This document shows positions 1 to 12,691 of a stretch of 64,000 bases of DNA, one piece after another; the stretch's first letter is position 1, and every line of letters begins with the position of its first letter. The position numbers were made by a program, and so were the translations under genes. Below the pieces are notes generated by a model. That model was not told the origin of the DNA. It made no database searches and was given only the letters and a program-made list of their open reading frames with translations. This DNA comes from Polaromonas sp. (GTDB lineage Bacteria > Pseudomonadota > Gammaproteobacteria > Burkholderiales > Burkholderiaceae_C): positions 1 to 64,000 of the forward strand of contig JAURWY010000029.1 in assembly GCA_030654695.1 (NCBI GenBank), written 5' to 3'.

Positions 1-3878
<3,878 letters not shown>

Positions 3879-3924
3879 GCCAGTCTTGATCCAGCCCTGA
3901 GCTGAATCCCCGCAGGGGGTCGAG

Positions 3925-3957
3925 CCCCACACCCTTCATCGGGTGTGGGGCTTTTTT
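3925..3957 (+). terminator. Rho-independent terminator after rpoC
   Basis: A perfect 10-bp stem, CCCCACACCC and GGGTGTGGGG, encloses a 6-nt loop and is followed by C and six T. It sits 47 bases after the rpoC stop codon and closes the rpoBC operon. Confidence 0.95.
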
Positions 3958-4021
3958 ACGGTGCCCTTGGGCATTTGTCGGCTAAAGTGATGGACTTGGC
4001 CATGCACAGAAAAAGCAACAC

Positions 4022-4588
4022 ATGAGTACAAATTCCATAGCGCTGCTGGTGCTACTGGCGTTGACCGTTTTTTGGGGCGTGGGCGGCTACAACCGCCTGA
4101 TACGCTTGAAAAATGCCATCGGCGACGCCTTCAGCGGCGTTGATTTTCAATTCAAAGATCGACACGACTTGTTGCTCAAACTGACCGAAGCAGCGGGTGA
4201 GTATCTGTACCATGAACCCGTCACGCTGACCGAGTTGATGCAGGCGCGCAGCGATTCCAGCACCGCCCACGACGCCGTCCGCGCGCGTCCAAGCCATGCA
4301 AAGCTGATTCAGGCGCTGATGGATGCAGAACAAAAGTTGAACGAAAAACTCGACAATCTGTGGGCCGCCAGCACCCACAATCTGGCGATGCTGGCTGACC
4401 CGAAAATACGTGAGTTGGCCCAGCAGATCATCACGACGCAGAGCAAACTGGCTTTTGCTTGCCAAGCATTTAATATCAGCGTGGGTATTTTCAACGCGGC
4501 ACGAAAGCAGTTTCCGACTTTACTAATTACACGTCTGTTCGGATTCACGGCGGCAGCTGATTTGATGATCGGGCTGGACAGCGATTAG
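4022..4588 (+). CDS. LemA family membrane protein
   Basis: A 188-residue protein with one N-terminal membrane segment (about residues 6-23), followed by the LemA-type start of the helical domain: YNRLIRLKNAIGDAFSGVD and then FKDRHDLLLKLTEAAGEY. LemA proteins have a short N-terminus, one anchor and a long helical bundle; their biochemical role is poorly defined. The length fits the family. No partner gene such as a TPM-domain or M48 protease gene, often next to lemA, is present. The gene stands alone between the rpoC terminator and fccA. The family call is good; the function is unknown. Confidence 0.85.
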   Translation: MSTNSIALLVLLALTVFWGVGGYNRLIRLKNAIGDAFSGVDFQFKDRHDLLLKLTEAAGEYLYHEPVTLTELMQARSDSSTAHDAVRARPSHAKLIQALMDAEQKLNEKLDNLWAASTHNLAMLADPKIRELAQQIITTQSKLAFACQAFNISVGIFNAARKQFPTLLITRLFGFTAAADLMIGLDSD

Positions 4589-4606
4589 TGCGTGTCGATT
4601 CCGAAA

Positions 4607-4624
4607 ATAGTACTGGATAGTACT
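4607..4624 (+). repeat. Tandem ATAGTACT pair, one helical turn apart
   Basis: Two perfect copies of ATAGTACT (4607-4614 and 4617-4624) start exactly 10 bp apart, 94 bp before the fccA start codon. Each contains the palindrome AGTACT. Same-face spacing upstream of a gene suggests a protein binding site; no regulator is assigned. Confidence 0.4.
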
Positions 4625-4717
4625 CATGAAATATTGTTCAGAGTCAGTTAAATTGGACAACCCGCCCTGAAGCCCAAAGCACATGCAAAATTTGATCAAC
4701 ACTGAAGGAGCCATCTG

Positions 4718-5053
4718 ATGAAAACACACACACTGGGCTTGGCCCTGTCACTGGGCGCAGTCCTGTGGACGGTGACAGGTGTCGCGCAAGCACAAGCCCC
4801 CACCACGCAGCAAATGCTGTATGTCAAGAGCCTGGCAGCCACCTGCGCTAATTGCCATGGAACAGATGGCAAAGCGGTAGAAGGCTCGCAAGTGGTTTCG
4901 CTGGCTGGCCTCGACAAGAACTACCTTGTCACGCAGATGAAGGCCTTCAAGGCCGGTACCCGCCCAGCCACGGTCATGCACCAGATCAGCAAAGGCTATA
5001 GCGACAGCCAGATCGACACTGTCGCCACCTATTTTGCAGCGCAGAAAAAGTAA
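4718..5053 (+). CDS. fccA: Monoheme cytochrome c, sulfide dehydrogenase subunit
   Basis: A 111-residue exported class I cytochrome c. A signal peptide of about 25 residues ends at VAQAQA. One heme motif, CANCH, lies near residue 46, and a candidate axial Met lies in ATVMHQISKGYSD. The short single-heme form resembles the small cytochrome of flavocytochrome c sulfide dehydrogenase. The next gene, 9 bp downstream, encodes the matching flavoprotein, so the product probably takes electrons from sulfide oxidation in the periplasm. A clear ribosome site (GAAGGAG) precedes the ATG. The c-type heme is certain; the sulfide role rests on the neighbour. Confidence 0.85.
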   Translation: MKTHTLGLALSLGAVLWTVTGVAQAQAPTTQQMLYVKSLAATCANCHGTDGKAVEGSQVVSLAGLDKNYLVTQMKAFKAGTRPATVMHQISKGYSDSQIDTVATYFAAQKK

Positions 5054-5062
5054 AGGCTGATC

Positions 5063-6370
5063 ATGACTTCGACCTCATCCCCCCTCGAGCAGGCCCGACT
5101 GCAACGTCGCACTCTGCTGCAATCCACGGCCGCTTTTGGTCTGCTCAGCTTAGCCGGTTGTGCCACCAGCTCGATCCCGACACGTGCCAAAGTGGTCGTG
5201 ATCGGTGGCGGCTACGGCGGTGCGACTGCAGCCAAGTACGTGCGCATGTTCTCGGACTACAAGATCGATGTGGTCTTGATCGAGCCGCAAGACGCCTTTA
5301 TCTCTTGCCCGATTTCCAACCTCGTGTTGAGTGGTGGCAAGCAGATCGCTGACCTCACCGTACCCTACACCGCGCTCAGCCGCCGCCACGGCATCACCGT
5401 GGTCAAAGACATGGCCAGCAGCATTGACACCCAGCGCAAGACCGTCATCTTGGCCGGTGGTGCGACCATCGGCTACGACAAATTGGTGGTGTCGCCCGGT
5501 ATTGAGTTGATGATGGACAGTGTTCAAGGCCTGCGCGCGGCGAATGCCTCCGGACAAATTTTGCAGGCATGGAAAGCCGGTGCCGAAACAGTGGCCTTGC
5601 GTCGGCAACTTGAAGCCATGCCTGATGGTGGCGTCTTTGCCATCACCATTCCTGAAGCCCCTTATCGCTGCCCACCCGGCCCTTACGAAAGGGCTTCCGT
5701 GGTGGCAGGTTACTTCAAGGCCTACAAGCCACGCAGCAAGGTGCTGATCTTGGATGCCAACCAAGACGTCACCTCCAAAGGGGCACTGTTTAAGAAAGTC
5801 TGGGCTGAGCAGTACAAAGGCATGGTCGAGTACCGCAGCCAGCACAAAACCGTGGCTGTGGATGCCAAAGCCGGCGTCATCAAGTTTGAAATTCAAGAAG
5901 ACGTCAAGGCTCAGGTGCTGAACGTCTTGCCCGCCATGCGTGCCGGCACCATCGCTGTCCAGGCCGGGCTGAACAATGCGAACAACCGCTGGTGCGGCGT
6001 CAACTACCTGAACTTCGAATCAACCGCCGCGAAAGACGTTCACGTGCTCGGTGACTCGATTCAAGTCGCCCCGGCCATGCCCAAGAGCGGACACATGGCC
6101 AACAGCCATGGCAAGGTAGCGGCGGCGGCCATCGTGGCGGAATTGGCTGGCTGGGCCATCAACCCCGCGCCCATGCTGACCAACACCTGCTACAGTTTTG
6201 TCGACAACAAAAATGTCGTTCATGTGGCCAGCGTGCATGAATACGTGGCGGCTGAAAAAACCTTCAAAACAGTGGCCGGGTCGGGCGGTTTGAGTCCGGC
6301 GCCGAACGAACTCGAAGGCGTCTACGCGCTCAACTGGGCCAGCAACATTTGGGCAGATACACTGCTCTGA
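5063..6370 (+). CDS. fccB: Flavocytochrome c sulfide dehydrogenase flavoprotein
   Basis: A 435-residue FAD protein of the pyridine nucleotide-disulfide oxidoreductase fold. It starts with a twin-arginine signal (QRRTLLQSTAAFGLLSLAGC). The FAD-binding VVVIGGGYGGATAAKYVR lies near residue 45. The redox Cys is in SCPISNLVLSG near residue 90, where FccB/SoxF proteins carry the same CPxSN element. The C-terminal part (NANNRWCGVNY, then VHVLGDS) also fits this family. It likely oxidises sulfide to sulfur in the periplasm and passes electrons to FccA. No sox genes are in the window. A terminator follows, so fccAB is a two-gene unit. Confidence 0.88.
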   Translation: MTSTSSPLEQARLQRRTLLQSTAAFGLLSLAGCATSSIPTRAKVVVIGGGYGGATAAKYVRMFSDYKIDVVLIEPQDAFISCPISNLVLSGGKQIADLTVPYTALSRRHGITVVKDMASSIDTQRKTVILAGGATIGYDKLVVSPGIELMMDSVQGLRAANASGQILQAWKAGAETVALRRQLEAMPDGGVFAITIPEAPYRCPPGPYERASVVAGYFKAYKPRSKVLILDANQDVTSKGALFKKVWAEQYKGMVEYRSQHKTVAVDAKAGVIKFEIQEDVKAQVLNVLPAMRAGTIAVQAGLNNANNRWCGVNYLNFESTAAKDVHVLGDSIQVAPAMPKSGHMANSHGKVAAAAIVAELAGWAINPAPMLTNTCYSFVDNKNVVHVASVHEYVAAEKTFKTVAGSGGLSPAPNELEGVYALNWASNIWADTLL

Positions 6371-6373
6371 ACG

Positions 6374-6395
6374 GCGGGGCCTAGGCCCCGCTTTT
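6374..6395 (+). terminator. Rho-independent terminator after fccB
   Basis: GC-rich perfect inverted repeat GCGGGGCC/GGCCCCGC with a minimal loop, followed by four T, C and four more T. It begins 4 bases after the fccB stop codon. Confidence 0.85.
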
Positions 6396-6442
6396 CTTTT
6401 TCCTGTGGCCGCGGCTTGGCCGTGCTGCCTGCCTGAGCCCTT

Positions 6443-7777
6443 ATGCAAGAAACCCAAGACCAGACACCCCTGTGGCAGCAACTACAAGGGGCCGCAGCGT
6501 TGCTGCTCGCCGTGCGCTCAGGCCGTTCCATGACGGCTGAACTCGAACGCGTTCCGCCCCACCTGCGCCCCGGTGTGCAGGCGCTGGGCTTTCATGCGCT
6601 GCGCTGGCTTGGTCGGGCAGAAGCACTACGCCAGCAACTGGCCAGTCGGCCGCCGCCGCCCGAAGCCGACGCGCTGCTGTGCGTCGCGCTGGCCTTGGCC
6701 TCGGAGGTCGATGACTCGCTCTACACCGAGTACACGCTGGTAGACCAAGCCGTTGAAGCGGCCAAAAACAGCGAAGACACCCGCCATCAGGCCAGCTTTA
6801 TCAATGGTTGCCTGCGCCGGTTTTTGCGCGAACGTGACGCCATGCTGGCCATTTGCGAGCGCAAGCCACAAGCCGTCTGGAACCATCCGCAGTGGTGGGT
6901 TGACCGGGTTCGCAAAGACCACCCAGACGTCTGGCAAACCATTTTGTTGGCCAACAACAGCCGGGCCCCGCTGACGCTGCGCGTCAACACGCGCCTGACC
7001 ACGCAAGCCGACTATCTGCAAACGCTGCTGGACAATGGCATTGAAGCCGCACCTGTCGGTGAGCACGGCATTATTTTGGACAGCCCGCGTGCGGTGACGC
7101 GTTTGCCGGGCTACGCCGAAGGCCTTTTTTCAGTGCAAGACGCGGGTGCCCAGCTCGCTGCGCCGTTGTTGCTCAACGGGCTGGAGGCCGCCAACGGTCA
7201 GCCCCACTTGCGCCTGCTGGATGCCTGCGCCGCACCCGGCGGCAAGACGGCCCATTTGTTGGAGCTGGCCGACGCTGATGTCATTGCACTGGACATTGAC
7301 GCCGAGCGCTGCACCCGCGTGCAGAAGAACCTAGACCGCTTGCAACTGCAGGCACAGATCGCGGTGGCAGATGCTGGACTGCCCGACAGCTGGTGGGACG
7401 GCCAGGCGTTTGACGGTATCTTGCTCGACGCTCCTTGCACCGCCTCGGGCATTGTGCGCCGGCACCCTGACGTGCGCTGGCTCAGGCGCCCGACCGACAT
7501 TGCACAACTCGCAGCGCAGCAAACCCGCCTGTTGGAAGCGCTCTGGCCTTTGCTGCGCGTGGGCGGGCGTTTGCTTTATTGCACCTGTTCAGTTTTCAGG
7601 GCCGAAGGCGAACAACAGATCCAAACGTTTGTTATGCACCACACTGACGCGTTATTAAAGCCATCGCCAGGGCATTTGCTGCCCCAAAGCAGGGTTGCTG
7701 GGCCGGTATTCCCGGACAATTTACTTCGTGAGTACGATGGTTTTTATTACGCAGTTTTGGAAAAGCGCGCGGCCTGA
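6443..7777 (+). CDS. rsmB: 16S rRNA (cytosine-967-C5) methyltransferase
   Basis: A 444-residue SAM-dependent rRNA methyltransferase. The N-terminal third is a NusB-like helical RNA-binding domain, with the typical YTLVDQAVEAAK near residue 97. The C-terminal Rossmann domain carries LLDACAAPGGKTAHLLE (about 256-272), the cysteine motif DAPCTASGIVRRHPDV (about 328-343) and the second catalytic cysteine in YCTCSVF (about 379-385). Both cysteines needed by the m5C family are present. It is the first gene of a conserved betaproteobacterial group with a DUF4390 protein and NtrY/NtrX-like genes. Confidence 0.95.
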   Translation: MQETQDQTPLWQQLQGAAALLLAVRSGRSMTAELERVPPHLRPGVQALGFHALRWLGRAEALRQQLASRPPPPEADALLCVALALASEVDDSLYTEYTLVDQAVEAAKNSEDTRHQASFINGCLRRFLRERDAMLAICERKPQAVWNHPQWWVDRVRKDHPDVWQTILLANNSRAPLTLRVNTRLTTQADYLQTLLDNGIEAAPVGEHGIILDSPRAVTRLPGYAEGLFSVQDAGAQLAAPLLLNGLEAANGQPHLRLLDACAAPGGKTAHLLELADADVIALDIDAERCTRVQKNLDRLQLQAQIAVADAGLPDSWWDGQAFDGILLDAPCTASGIVRRHPDVRWLRRPTDIAQLAAQQTRLLEALWPLLRVGGRLLYCTCSVFRAEGEQQIQTFVMHHTDALLKPSPGHLLPQSRVAGPVFPDNLLREYDGFYYAVLEKRAA

Positions 7778-8456
7778 CGTTGGTGCGCGGCGTTTCTGGG
7801 CGTCTTCCTTTGCCATCATGGCCGTGGTTGTGACGCTGTGGCTAGGCGACATGCCTACAGCCCGCGCAGCCAGCATGGCCCATGCTGCCACGGCCCAGCT
7901 GACCCAGCTGCGGACTGAGCGGACTGATGACGGGATCTATCTCAACGCCGCTGTGGCCTTTGAGATTCCGCATGTCGTTGAAGACGCTTTGCTGAAAGGT
8001 ATCGCGCTATTTTTCGTCATCGAAGTCGACATCTACCGAGACCGCTGGTACTGGACTGACCAGCGTGTGACTGGTGCCGCCCGCACCATTCGGTTGGCCT
8101 ATCAGCCCTTGACGCGGCGCTGGCGCGTCAACATCGGCTCCGGCCTGATCGGGGCATCGTTGGGGCTGCGTGCCACCTTCAATCAAAATTACGACACCCT
8201 GCCCGAGGCGATGTCGGCAGTCCAGCGCGTGGCCCGTTGGAAGGTGGCAGAGCTGGCGGATATTCGATCGGGCGGTGACCACAAGCTGACCTTCGGCTTC
8301 AAGCTCGATCTGTCACAGCTGCCTCGGCCGTTTCAGATTGGTGTGGCCGGACAGCGAGATTGGAGCATTGCCATCGAGAGCACTCAGCCGCTGTTGCTGC
8401 CATCAACGCGGCCCGCTGAACCTTCTAAAGAACCCTCTGCTGAGGCTGCTAAATGA
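7737..8456 (+). CDS. DUF4390 family exported protein
   Basis: A protein of roughly 239 residues with an N-terminal hydrophobic signal (about residues 18-36, ending near PTARA). The body resembles DUF4390: DDGIYLNAAVAFEIPHVVEDALLKG and DIYRDRWYWTDQ are typical. The function is unknown; it is found between rsmB and ntrY in many betaproteobacteria. The start is uncertain. ATG at 7737 overlaps rsmB by 41 bp and keeps basic residues before the hydrophobic stretch; ATG at 7818 would remove them. The stop overlaps the ntrY start as ATGA, which points to coupled translation. Confidence 0.8.
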   Translation: MVFITQFWKSARPDVGARRFWASSFAIMAVVVTLWLGDMPTARAASMAHAATAQLTQLRTERTDDGIYLNAAVAFEIPHVVEDALLKGIALFFVIEVDIYRDRWYWTDQRVTGAARTIRLAYQPLTRRWRVNIGSGLIGASLGLRATFNQNYDTLPEAMSAVQRVARWKVAELADIRSGGDHKLTFGFKLDLSQLPRPFQIGVAGQRDWSIAIESTQPLLLPSTRPAEPSKEPSAEAAK

Positions 8457-10720
8457 CGCTGGAAACCACCGTTGCCGCGCTTCGCAGCAGCCGTGCTTTT
8501 AAATGGACCGTAGGGGTCGGCCTCGGTGTGATTGTGGCGCTCGGCTTGGTGCTGATATTTTTGCTCACCCAGGCAACCGGTAACCGCGAGCTTTACGAGC
8601 GCAATTACCCGATTCTTTTTGGCCTGAACATCGGCGTTGCCGCATTGCTGTTGGTGGTCATCGGGTGGATCACTCTGCGGCTCGTGCTGCGCTTAAGGCA
8701 GCGCAAATTCGGCAGCCGCTTGCTGGTCAAGTTAGCCGCTATTTTTGCGCTGGTCGGGCTTTTCCCAGGCGTCACGATTTACTTTGTGTCATACCAGTTC
8801 GTCTCCCGCTCGATTGAAAGCTGGTTCGACGTCAAGGTCGAAGGCGCACTGGCGGCAGGCTTGAACCTTGGTCGCGTCACGCTGGACACGCTGGCCGCCG
8901 ATCTGGGAAACCGCACGCGCCTTGCGGCCACCCAACTGTCTCAATCGGCCGATGCCTCGGCCAGTTTGGGGCTTGAACGACTGCGCGATCAACTCGATGC
9001 CAAGGACGTGGTGCTCTGGAACGCGTCTGGCCAGCTGATCGCCAGCGCGGGTCAGTCGCGTTTTTTGTTGCAGCCCGATCGCCCCTCGCAGCAGCAGTTG
9101 CGTGCGGCCCGCAGCAAACGAGTGATGACTCAAATTGAGGGTCTGGAAGACGCCGTTCTCATCAGTCCGCGAGCCACGGCGTCGCAGACCCGAAAGGCGC
9201 GCATCAAGGCGATTGCCCTCGTCAGCGACTCCAATTTTGACTTGACCAGCGCTGAACGCTTCCTTCAAATAACGGAAGATTTGCCGACCGATTTAGTCAC
9301 CAATGCCATCATCGTGCAAGAGGCTAACCGCGAATATCAGGAGCTCGCCCTCGCCCGCGATGGCTTGCGCAGAATGTACATTGGCACGCTGACGCTGAGT
9401 CTTTTTCTCGCGGTGTTTGGCGCTGTCTTGCTGGCGGTGTTGTTGGGCAGCCAGCTGGCGCGGCCGCTGTTGATGTTGGCCGAAGGTGTCAGGCAAGTGG
9501 CGCAAGGCGACCTTCGGCCCAAAGCCGTTCTTGACAGCAACGACGAGCTTGGCGGCCTCACGCGATCGTTCGCCGTCATGACCCAGCAATTGGCCGATGC
9601 CCGCTCGGCGGTGCAGCAAAGCATGTCGCAGGTCGATGCCGCGCGGGCTAATTTGCAGACCATTTTGGACAACCTCTCGACGGGCGTCTTGGTGCTCGAC
9701 ATCCACGGCCATATCCGGTCCAGCAATCCCGGTGCAGCCCGCATTTTGCAAGCGCCAGTGACCGATTACAAAGGCAAGAGACTGAGCGAAGTGCCTGGCC
9801 TGGAAGTTTTTGGCAAGGCCGTGCAAGCGCAGTTTGAAGCGTATTTGGCAGAAAATGCCGCTCACGGTTTAGAGCATTGGCAGCAGACCTTTGAGCTGCA
9901 TGGTGGGTTTTCTGGATCAGAAGAAGGTGCGGTGTCGCTGATTGCGCGAGGCGCCAAGATGCCTGGCACCGAAGAATGCCTGCTGGTGTTTGACGATGTC
10001 TCGGCCATGGTCTCGGCACAGCGCGCGGAGGCATGGGGTGAAGTGGCGCGACGGCTGGCCCATGAAATTAAAAACCCATTGACGCCCATTCAGCTGTCCG
10101 CCGAGCGGCTTGAAATGAAGCTTGCCCACAAACTTGAGCCGACAGAACAAGCCTTGCTGACCAAATCCGTCAAAACCATCGTTGACCAAGTAGACGCCAT
10201 GAAGCGGCTGGTCAACGACTTTCGGGACTACGCCCGTTTGCCAGCGGCCGAACTCAAACCGATTGACCTGAACGCACTGGTGACCGACGTGATGCAGCTC
10301 TACGGCAGCGACGCGTCTATTCCCATTCAAGTTGAACTGGACCCGGCTGCGCCGCTGATTCGGGGCGACGCTCAGCAGCTTCGCCAAGTGATGCACAACC
10401 TTTTGCAAAATGCACAGGATGCGCAAGAGGGTCTGCAGCCTCCACAACAAGCGCCAGTGATTCTGAAAACGGAATACTCGGCAACCTCTCAGCGCGTGCG
10501 CCTGATCGTGCGCGACAACGGCGCTGGTTTTCCAGACAACATCTTGAAGCGCGCCTTCGAACCCTACGTCACAACCAAAGCCAAAGGCACCGGTCTGGGG
10601 CTGGCGGTGGTGAAAAAAATCGCCGACGAACATGGTGCGCGGATCGATATTTCTAACCGCGTTACCGCCGGGTTGGTGCAGGGTGCTCAAGTGTCGTTAT
10701 CATTCCAAGTTGTGGCTTAA
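8453..10720 (+). CDS. ntrY: NtrY-type membrane sensor histidine kinase
   Basis: A 755-residue histidine kinase of the NtrY type. Three membrane segments lie in the first ~115 residues, then a periplasmic domain (about 120-285), a fourth segment (about 288-312), HAMP (about 313-365) and PAS (about 372-480). The phosphorylated His is in AHEIKNPLTPIQLS near residue 536. The ATPase domain has HNLLQNAQDAQ, DNGAGFP and GTGLGLAVVKK. The partner regulator follows 53 bp downstream. The family acts in nitrogen or redox sensing; the input signal here is not visible from sequence. Confidence 0.92.
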   Translation: MTLETTVAALRSSRAFKWTVGVGLGVIVALGLVLIFLLTQATGNRELYERNYPILFGLNIGVAALLLVVIGWITLRLVLRLRQRKFGSRLLVKLAAIFALVGLFPGVTIYFVSYQFVSRSIESWFDVKVEGALAAGLNLGRVTLDTLAADLGNRTRLAATQLSQSADASASLGLERLRDQLDAKDVVLWNASGQLIASAGQSRFLLQPDRPSQQQLRAARSKRVMTQIEGLEDAVLISPRATASQTRKARIKAIALVSDSNFDLTSAERFLQITEDLPTDLVTNAIIVQEANREYQELALARDGLRRMYIGTLTLSLFLAVFGAVLLAVLLGSQLARPLLMLAEGVRQVAQGDLRPKAVLDSNDELGGLTRSFAVMTQQLADARSAVQQSMSQVDAARANLQTILDNLSTGVLVLDIHGHIRSSNPGAARILQAPVTDYKGKRLSEVPGLEVFGKAVQAQFEAYLAENAAHGLEHWQQTFELHGGFSGSEEGAVSLIARGAKMPGTEECLLVFDDVSAMVSAQRAEAWGEVARRLAHEIKNPLTPIQLSAERLEMKLAHKLEPTEQALLTKSVKTIVDQVDAMKRLVNDFRDYARLPAAELKPIDLNALVTDVMQLYGSDASIPIQVELDPAAPLIRGDAQQLRQVMHNLLQNAQDAQEGLQPPQQAPVILKTEYSATSQRVRLIVRDNGAGFPDNILKRAFEPYVTTKAKGTGLGLAVVKKIADEHGARIDISNRVTAGLVQGAQVSLSFQVVA

Positions 10721-10773
10721 CAACACTGGGCTTTTCGGCTCAACAGACAAAGCACTGCTAAGGGCGAGATTCA

Positions 10774-11448
10774 ATGGCAAATATTTTGGTGGTCGACGAC
10801 GAGTTGGGCATTCGTGACCTCCTCTCAGAAATCCTCAGCGACGAAGGGCATCAGGTCGAGCTGGCTGAAAACGCAGCCCAAGCCAGACTCGCACGCGGTC
10901 GTGGTCGTCCCGACTTGGTGTTGCTCGACATTTGGATGCCCGACACAGATGGCGTCACGTTACTCAAAGAATGGTCTTCCGGCGGCCTGCTCACCATGCC
11001 CGTCATCATGATGAGCGGCCACGCCACCATCGACACCGCCGTCGAAGCCACCAAGATTGGTGCGATGGCGTTTCTCGAAAAACCCATCACCCTGCAAAAA
11101 CTCCTGCAAGCTGTCGAGCACGGCCTGACACGGCTGGCAGTGCGCAAAATTGCCAACCCTTATGTCACTCTCCAAGCAGGAGATGTGCAGCTGCCCGGGA
11201 GCAATGGCATTATTCATGCCGAGACGGTGCAAGACACCAGCCCCAAATCCACGCAAAGTTTTCTGCTTGAAAAGCCATTGCGCGAAGCTCGCGATGAATT
11301 CGAAAAAGCGTACTTCGAATTTCATCTTTTTCGTGAAGGGGGTTCCATGACGCGCGTCGCCGAAAAAACCGGGCTCGAACGCACACACCTTTACCGAAAG
11401 CTGAAACAACTCGGTGTTGACCTCACGCGCGGCAAGCGGCAGGCTTGA
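10774..11448 (+). CDS. Short NtrX-like response regulator without AAA+ domain
   Basis: A 224-residue regulator. The receiver domain (about 1-120) has the acidic pocket VVDDE, phosphoacceptor Asp52 in LVLLDIWMPD and the conserved Lys in FLEKP. A linker leads to a Fis-type helix-turn-helix at about 175-222 (GSMTRVAEKTGLERTHLYRK). The roughly 230-residue sigma-54-activating AAA+ domain of classical NtrX is missing entirely, with no sign of a frameshift. It should therefore bind DNA without driving sigma-54 open-complex formation itself. It is paired with the NtrY-type kinase upstream. Confidence 0.9.
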   Translation: MANILVVDDELGIRDLLSEILSDEGHQVELAENAAQARLARGRGRPDLVLLDIWMPDTDGVTLLKEWSSGGLLTMPVIMMSGHATIDTAVEATKIGAMAFLEKPITLQKLLQAVEHGLTRLAVRKIANPYVTLQAGDVQLPGSNGIIHAETVQDTSPKSTQSFLLEKPLREARDEFEKAYFEFHLFREGGSMTRVAEKTGLERTHLYRKLKQLGVDLTRGKRQA

Positions 11449-11476
11449 AGTCTTAAAAACAGCACCAAGGCTGATA

Positions 11477-11482
11477 TATAAT
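11477..11482 (+). promoter_or_regulatory. Likely -10 element for tRNA-Phe
   Basis: A perfect TATAAT lies 9 bases before the first base of the mature tRNA, inside a short AT-rich run. No convincing -35 at standard spacing is seen; TTAAAA 18 bp upstream is the best option. Confidence 0.4.
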
Positions 11483-11491
11483 ATTAGGCTT

Positions 11492-11567
11492 GGCCCGGTA
11501 GCTCAGTCGGTAGAGCAGAGGATTGAAAATCCTTGTGTCGGTGGTTCGATTCCGCCCCAGGCCACCA
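11492..11567 (+). tRNA. tRNA-Phe (GAA)
   Basis: A 76-base tRNA with encoded CCA. The D arm is GCTC/GAGC, the anticodon arm GAGGA-TTGAAAA-TCCTT has anticodon GAA at 11525-11527, the variable loop is GTGTC, and the T arm GGTGG-TTCGATT-CCGCC is intact. The acceptor stem GGCCCGG pairs with CCAGGCC except for one C5-A68 mismatch. It is the last core gene before the accessory region that runs to about 42.6 kb, so it may mark an integration site. No integrase gene is present. Confidence 0.97.
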
Positions 11568-11572
11568 AATTT

Positions 11573-11609
11573 ACACCGTAGTTCCGCAAGGGCTACGGTG
11601 TTTTTGTTT
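11573..11609 (+). terminator. Terminator after tRNA-Phe
   Basis: A 9-bp perfect stem, ACACCGTAG and CTACGGTGT, encloses an 11-nt loop and runs into TTTTTGTTT. It starts 5 bases after the tRNA. Confidence 0.85.
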
Positions 11610-11755
11610 GTGCGGTTTGTGAAATGACGCGCACCGCACACAACAGGCGAATCCTTGCGTCGCTGACTCCAGCCCAACAAAGAATGCTTTCGTTATGATT
11701 ATGGCAATATGATGCGGCCCCGCAATGTTGCAACAAGCCAGTTTTGGAGATCCAA

Positions 11756-12640
11756 ATGAGTTTTCGGTACGATGAAATTGGGCTAAGACTTAAGGCTTTT
11801 CGACTTGGCTCAGGTCTGAGTGCCGAAGAAATCGGGCAACGCATCGGTATTTCGCGAACTGCCTTGTATCGGTTCGAGAAAGGCGAGCTAGCAAAGATCG
11901 AGACCCTCGAAAAGCTCTCCGATCTCCTCGACGTCTCTCTGCCCACTCTGCTCGGAGTTGGCATCGAATACATCCCGTCAGCTCCGACCTATTTTGAACG
12001 CGTTCGCCAACTGGAAGAGAAGGCCGAGCACATCGTGATTCTCGCCGGTCCTCTTTCCTTTCTCCTTGCAACTGCCAAGTTCGAAACTGCCTTAAATCAA
12101 GTACTGAAGGAAAGTATCCCTGATGACTTGCCCAACCGGGATCGTGTCTTATCGGATGTTGACAAGGTCATCGAGATCTTGCACGTCCGAATGGAAAACT
12201 ATCAACGTCGCCGTCCCAGTGTCGTCAATCTAATTTCTGCAATACAGATCGAGAATTTTCTGACGCACGGTTTGGTTGGTCGAGTTGGACTCTCGAATGT
12301 CACACTTGCAGAGCGTCGTGAGTTGGCCCGACTTGAGGTAAAGCATTTGGTTTCCTTGATAAAGGAGGAGTCGATGGGCACACAAATCGGCCTAGTTACC
12401 GACAATCTGCCCGGAACTGGCTTCATGCTTTTTCGACAAGGCGACCGAAGCACTCTGGCTATCACGCCCTTTCGTCTCGGAGAGAACCCGAACATTCGAG
12501 TCGGGGTGGCCATGGTCACTTCGGCGCCGGAGGCGGTGAAATTACATGAGAAGGTTGTCCAAGAAGCTTGGCGAACCGCAATTAAAGGTACAGCCGCAGC
12601 GGCGTATCTAACAAATCTGCTGGACAAGTGTCACGCGTAA
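11756..12640 (+). CDS. XRE-family regulator, first paralogue
   Basis: About 294 residues. The N-terminal helix-turn-helix (about 8-65) is of the Cro/CI type: LSAEEIGQRIGISRTALYRF then LAKIETLEKLSDLLDV. The remaining ~220 residues form a conserved domain that I do not recognise. It is not the shikimate-kinase-like domain of BoxR. It contains RRRPSVVNLIS and ITPFRLGENPNIRVGVA. A close paralogue lies at 22932. ATG 11756 is chosen because GGAG stands about 8 bases upstream. It probably controls the molybdenum hydroxylase block, responding to a pathway ligand; that role is inferred from location. Confidence 0.85.
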   Translation: MSFRYDEIGLRLKAFRLGSGLSAEEIGQRIGISRTALYRFEKGELAKIETLEKLSDLLDVSLPTLLGVGIEYIPSAPTYFERVRQLEEKAEHIVILAGPLSFLLATAKFETALNQVLKESIPDDLPNRDRVLSDVDKVIEILHVRMENYQRRRPSVVNLISAIQIENFLTHGLVGRVGLSNVTLAERRELARLEVKHLVSLIKEESMGTQIGLVTDNLPGTGFMLFRQGDRSTLAITPFRLGENPNIRVGVAMVTSAPEAVKLHEKVVQEAWRTAIKGTAAAAYLTNLLDKCHA

Positions 12641-12691
12641 GACTGGCTCATTCGAAGCAGCCTGATGTTGCACATATCAAACAAAGGGATA

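Noticed and set aside
9917..10690. A 257-residue ORF antisense to ntrY
   Set aside because: It lies fully inside a conserved kinase gene and shows no family motif or ribosome site.
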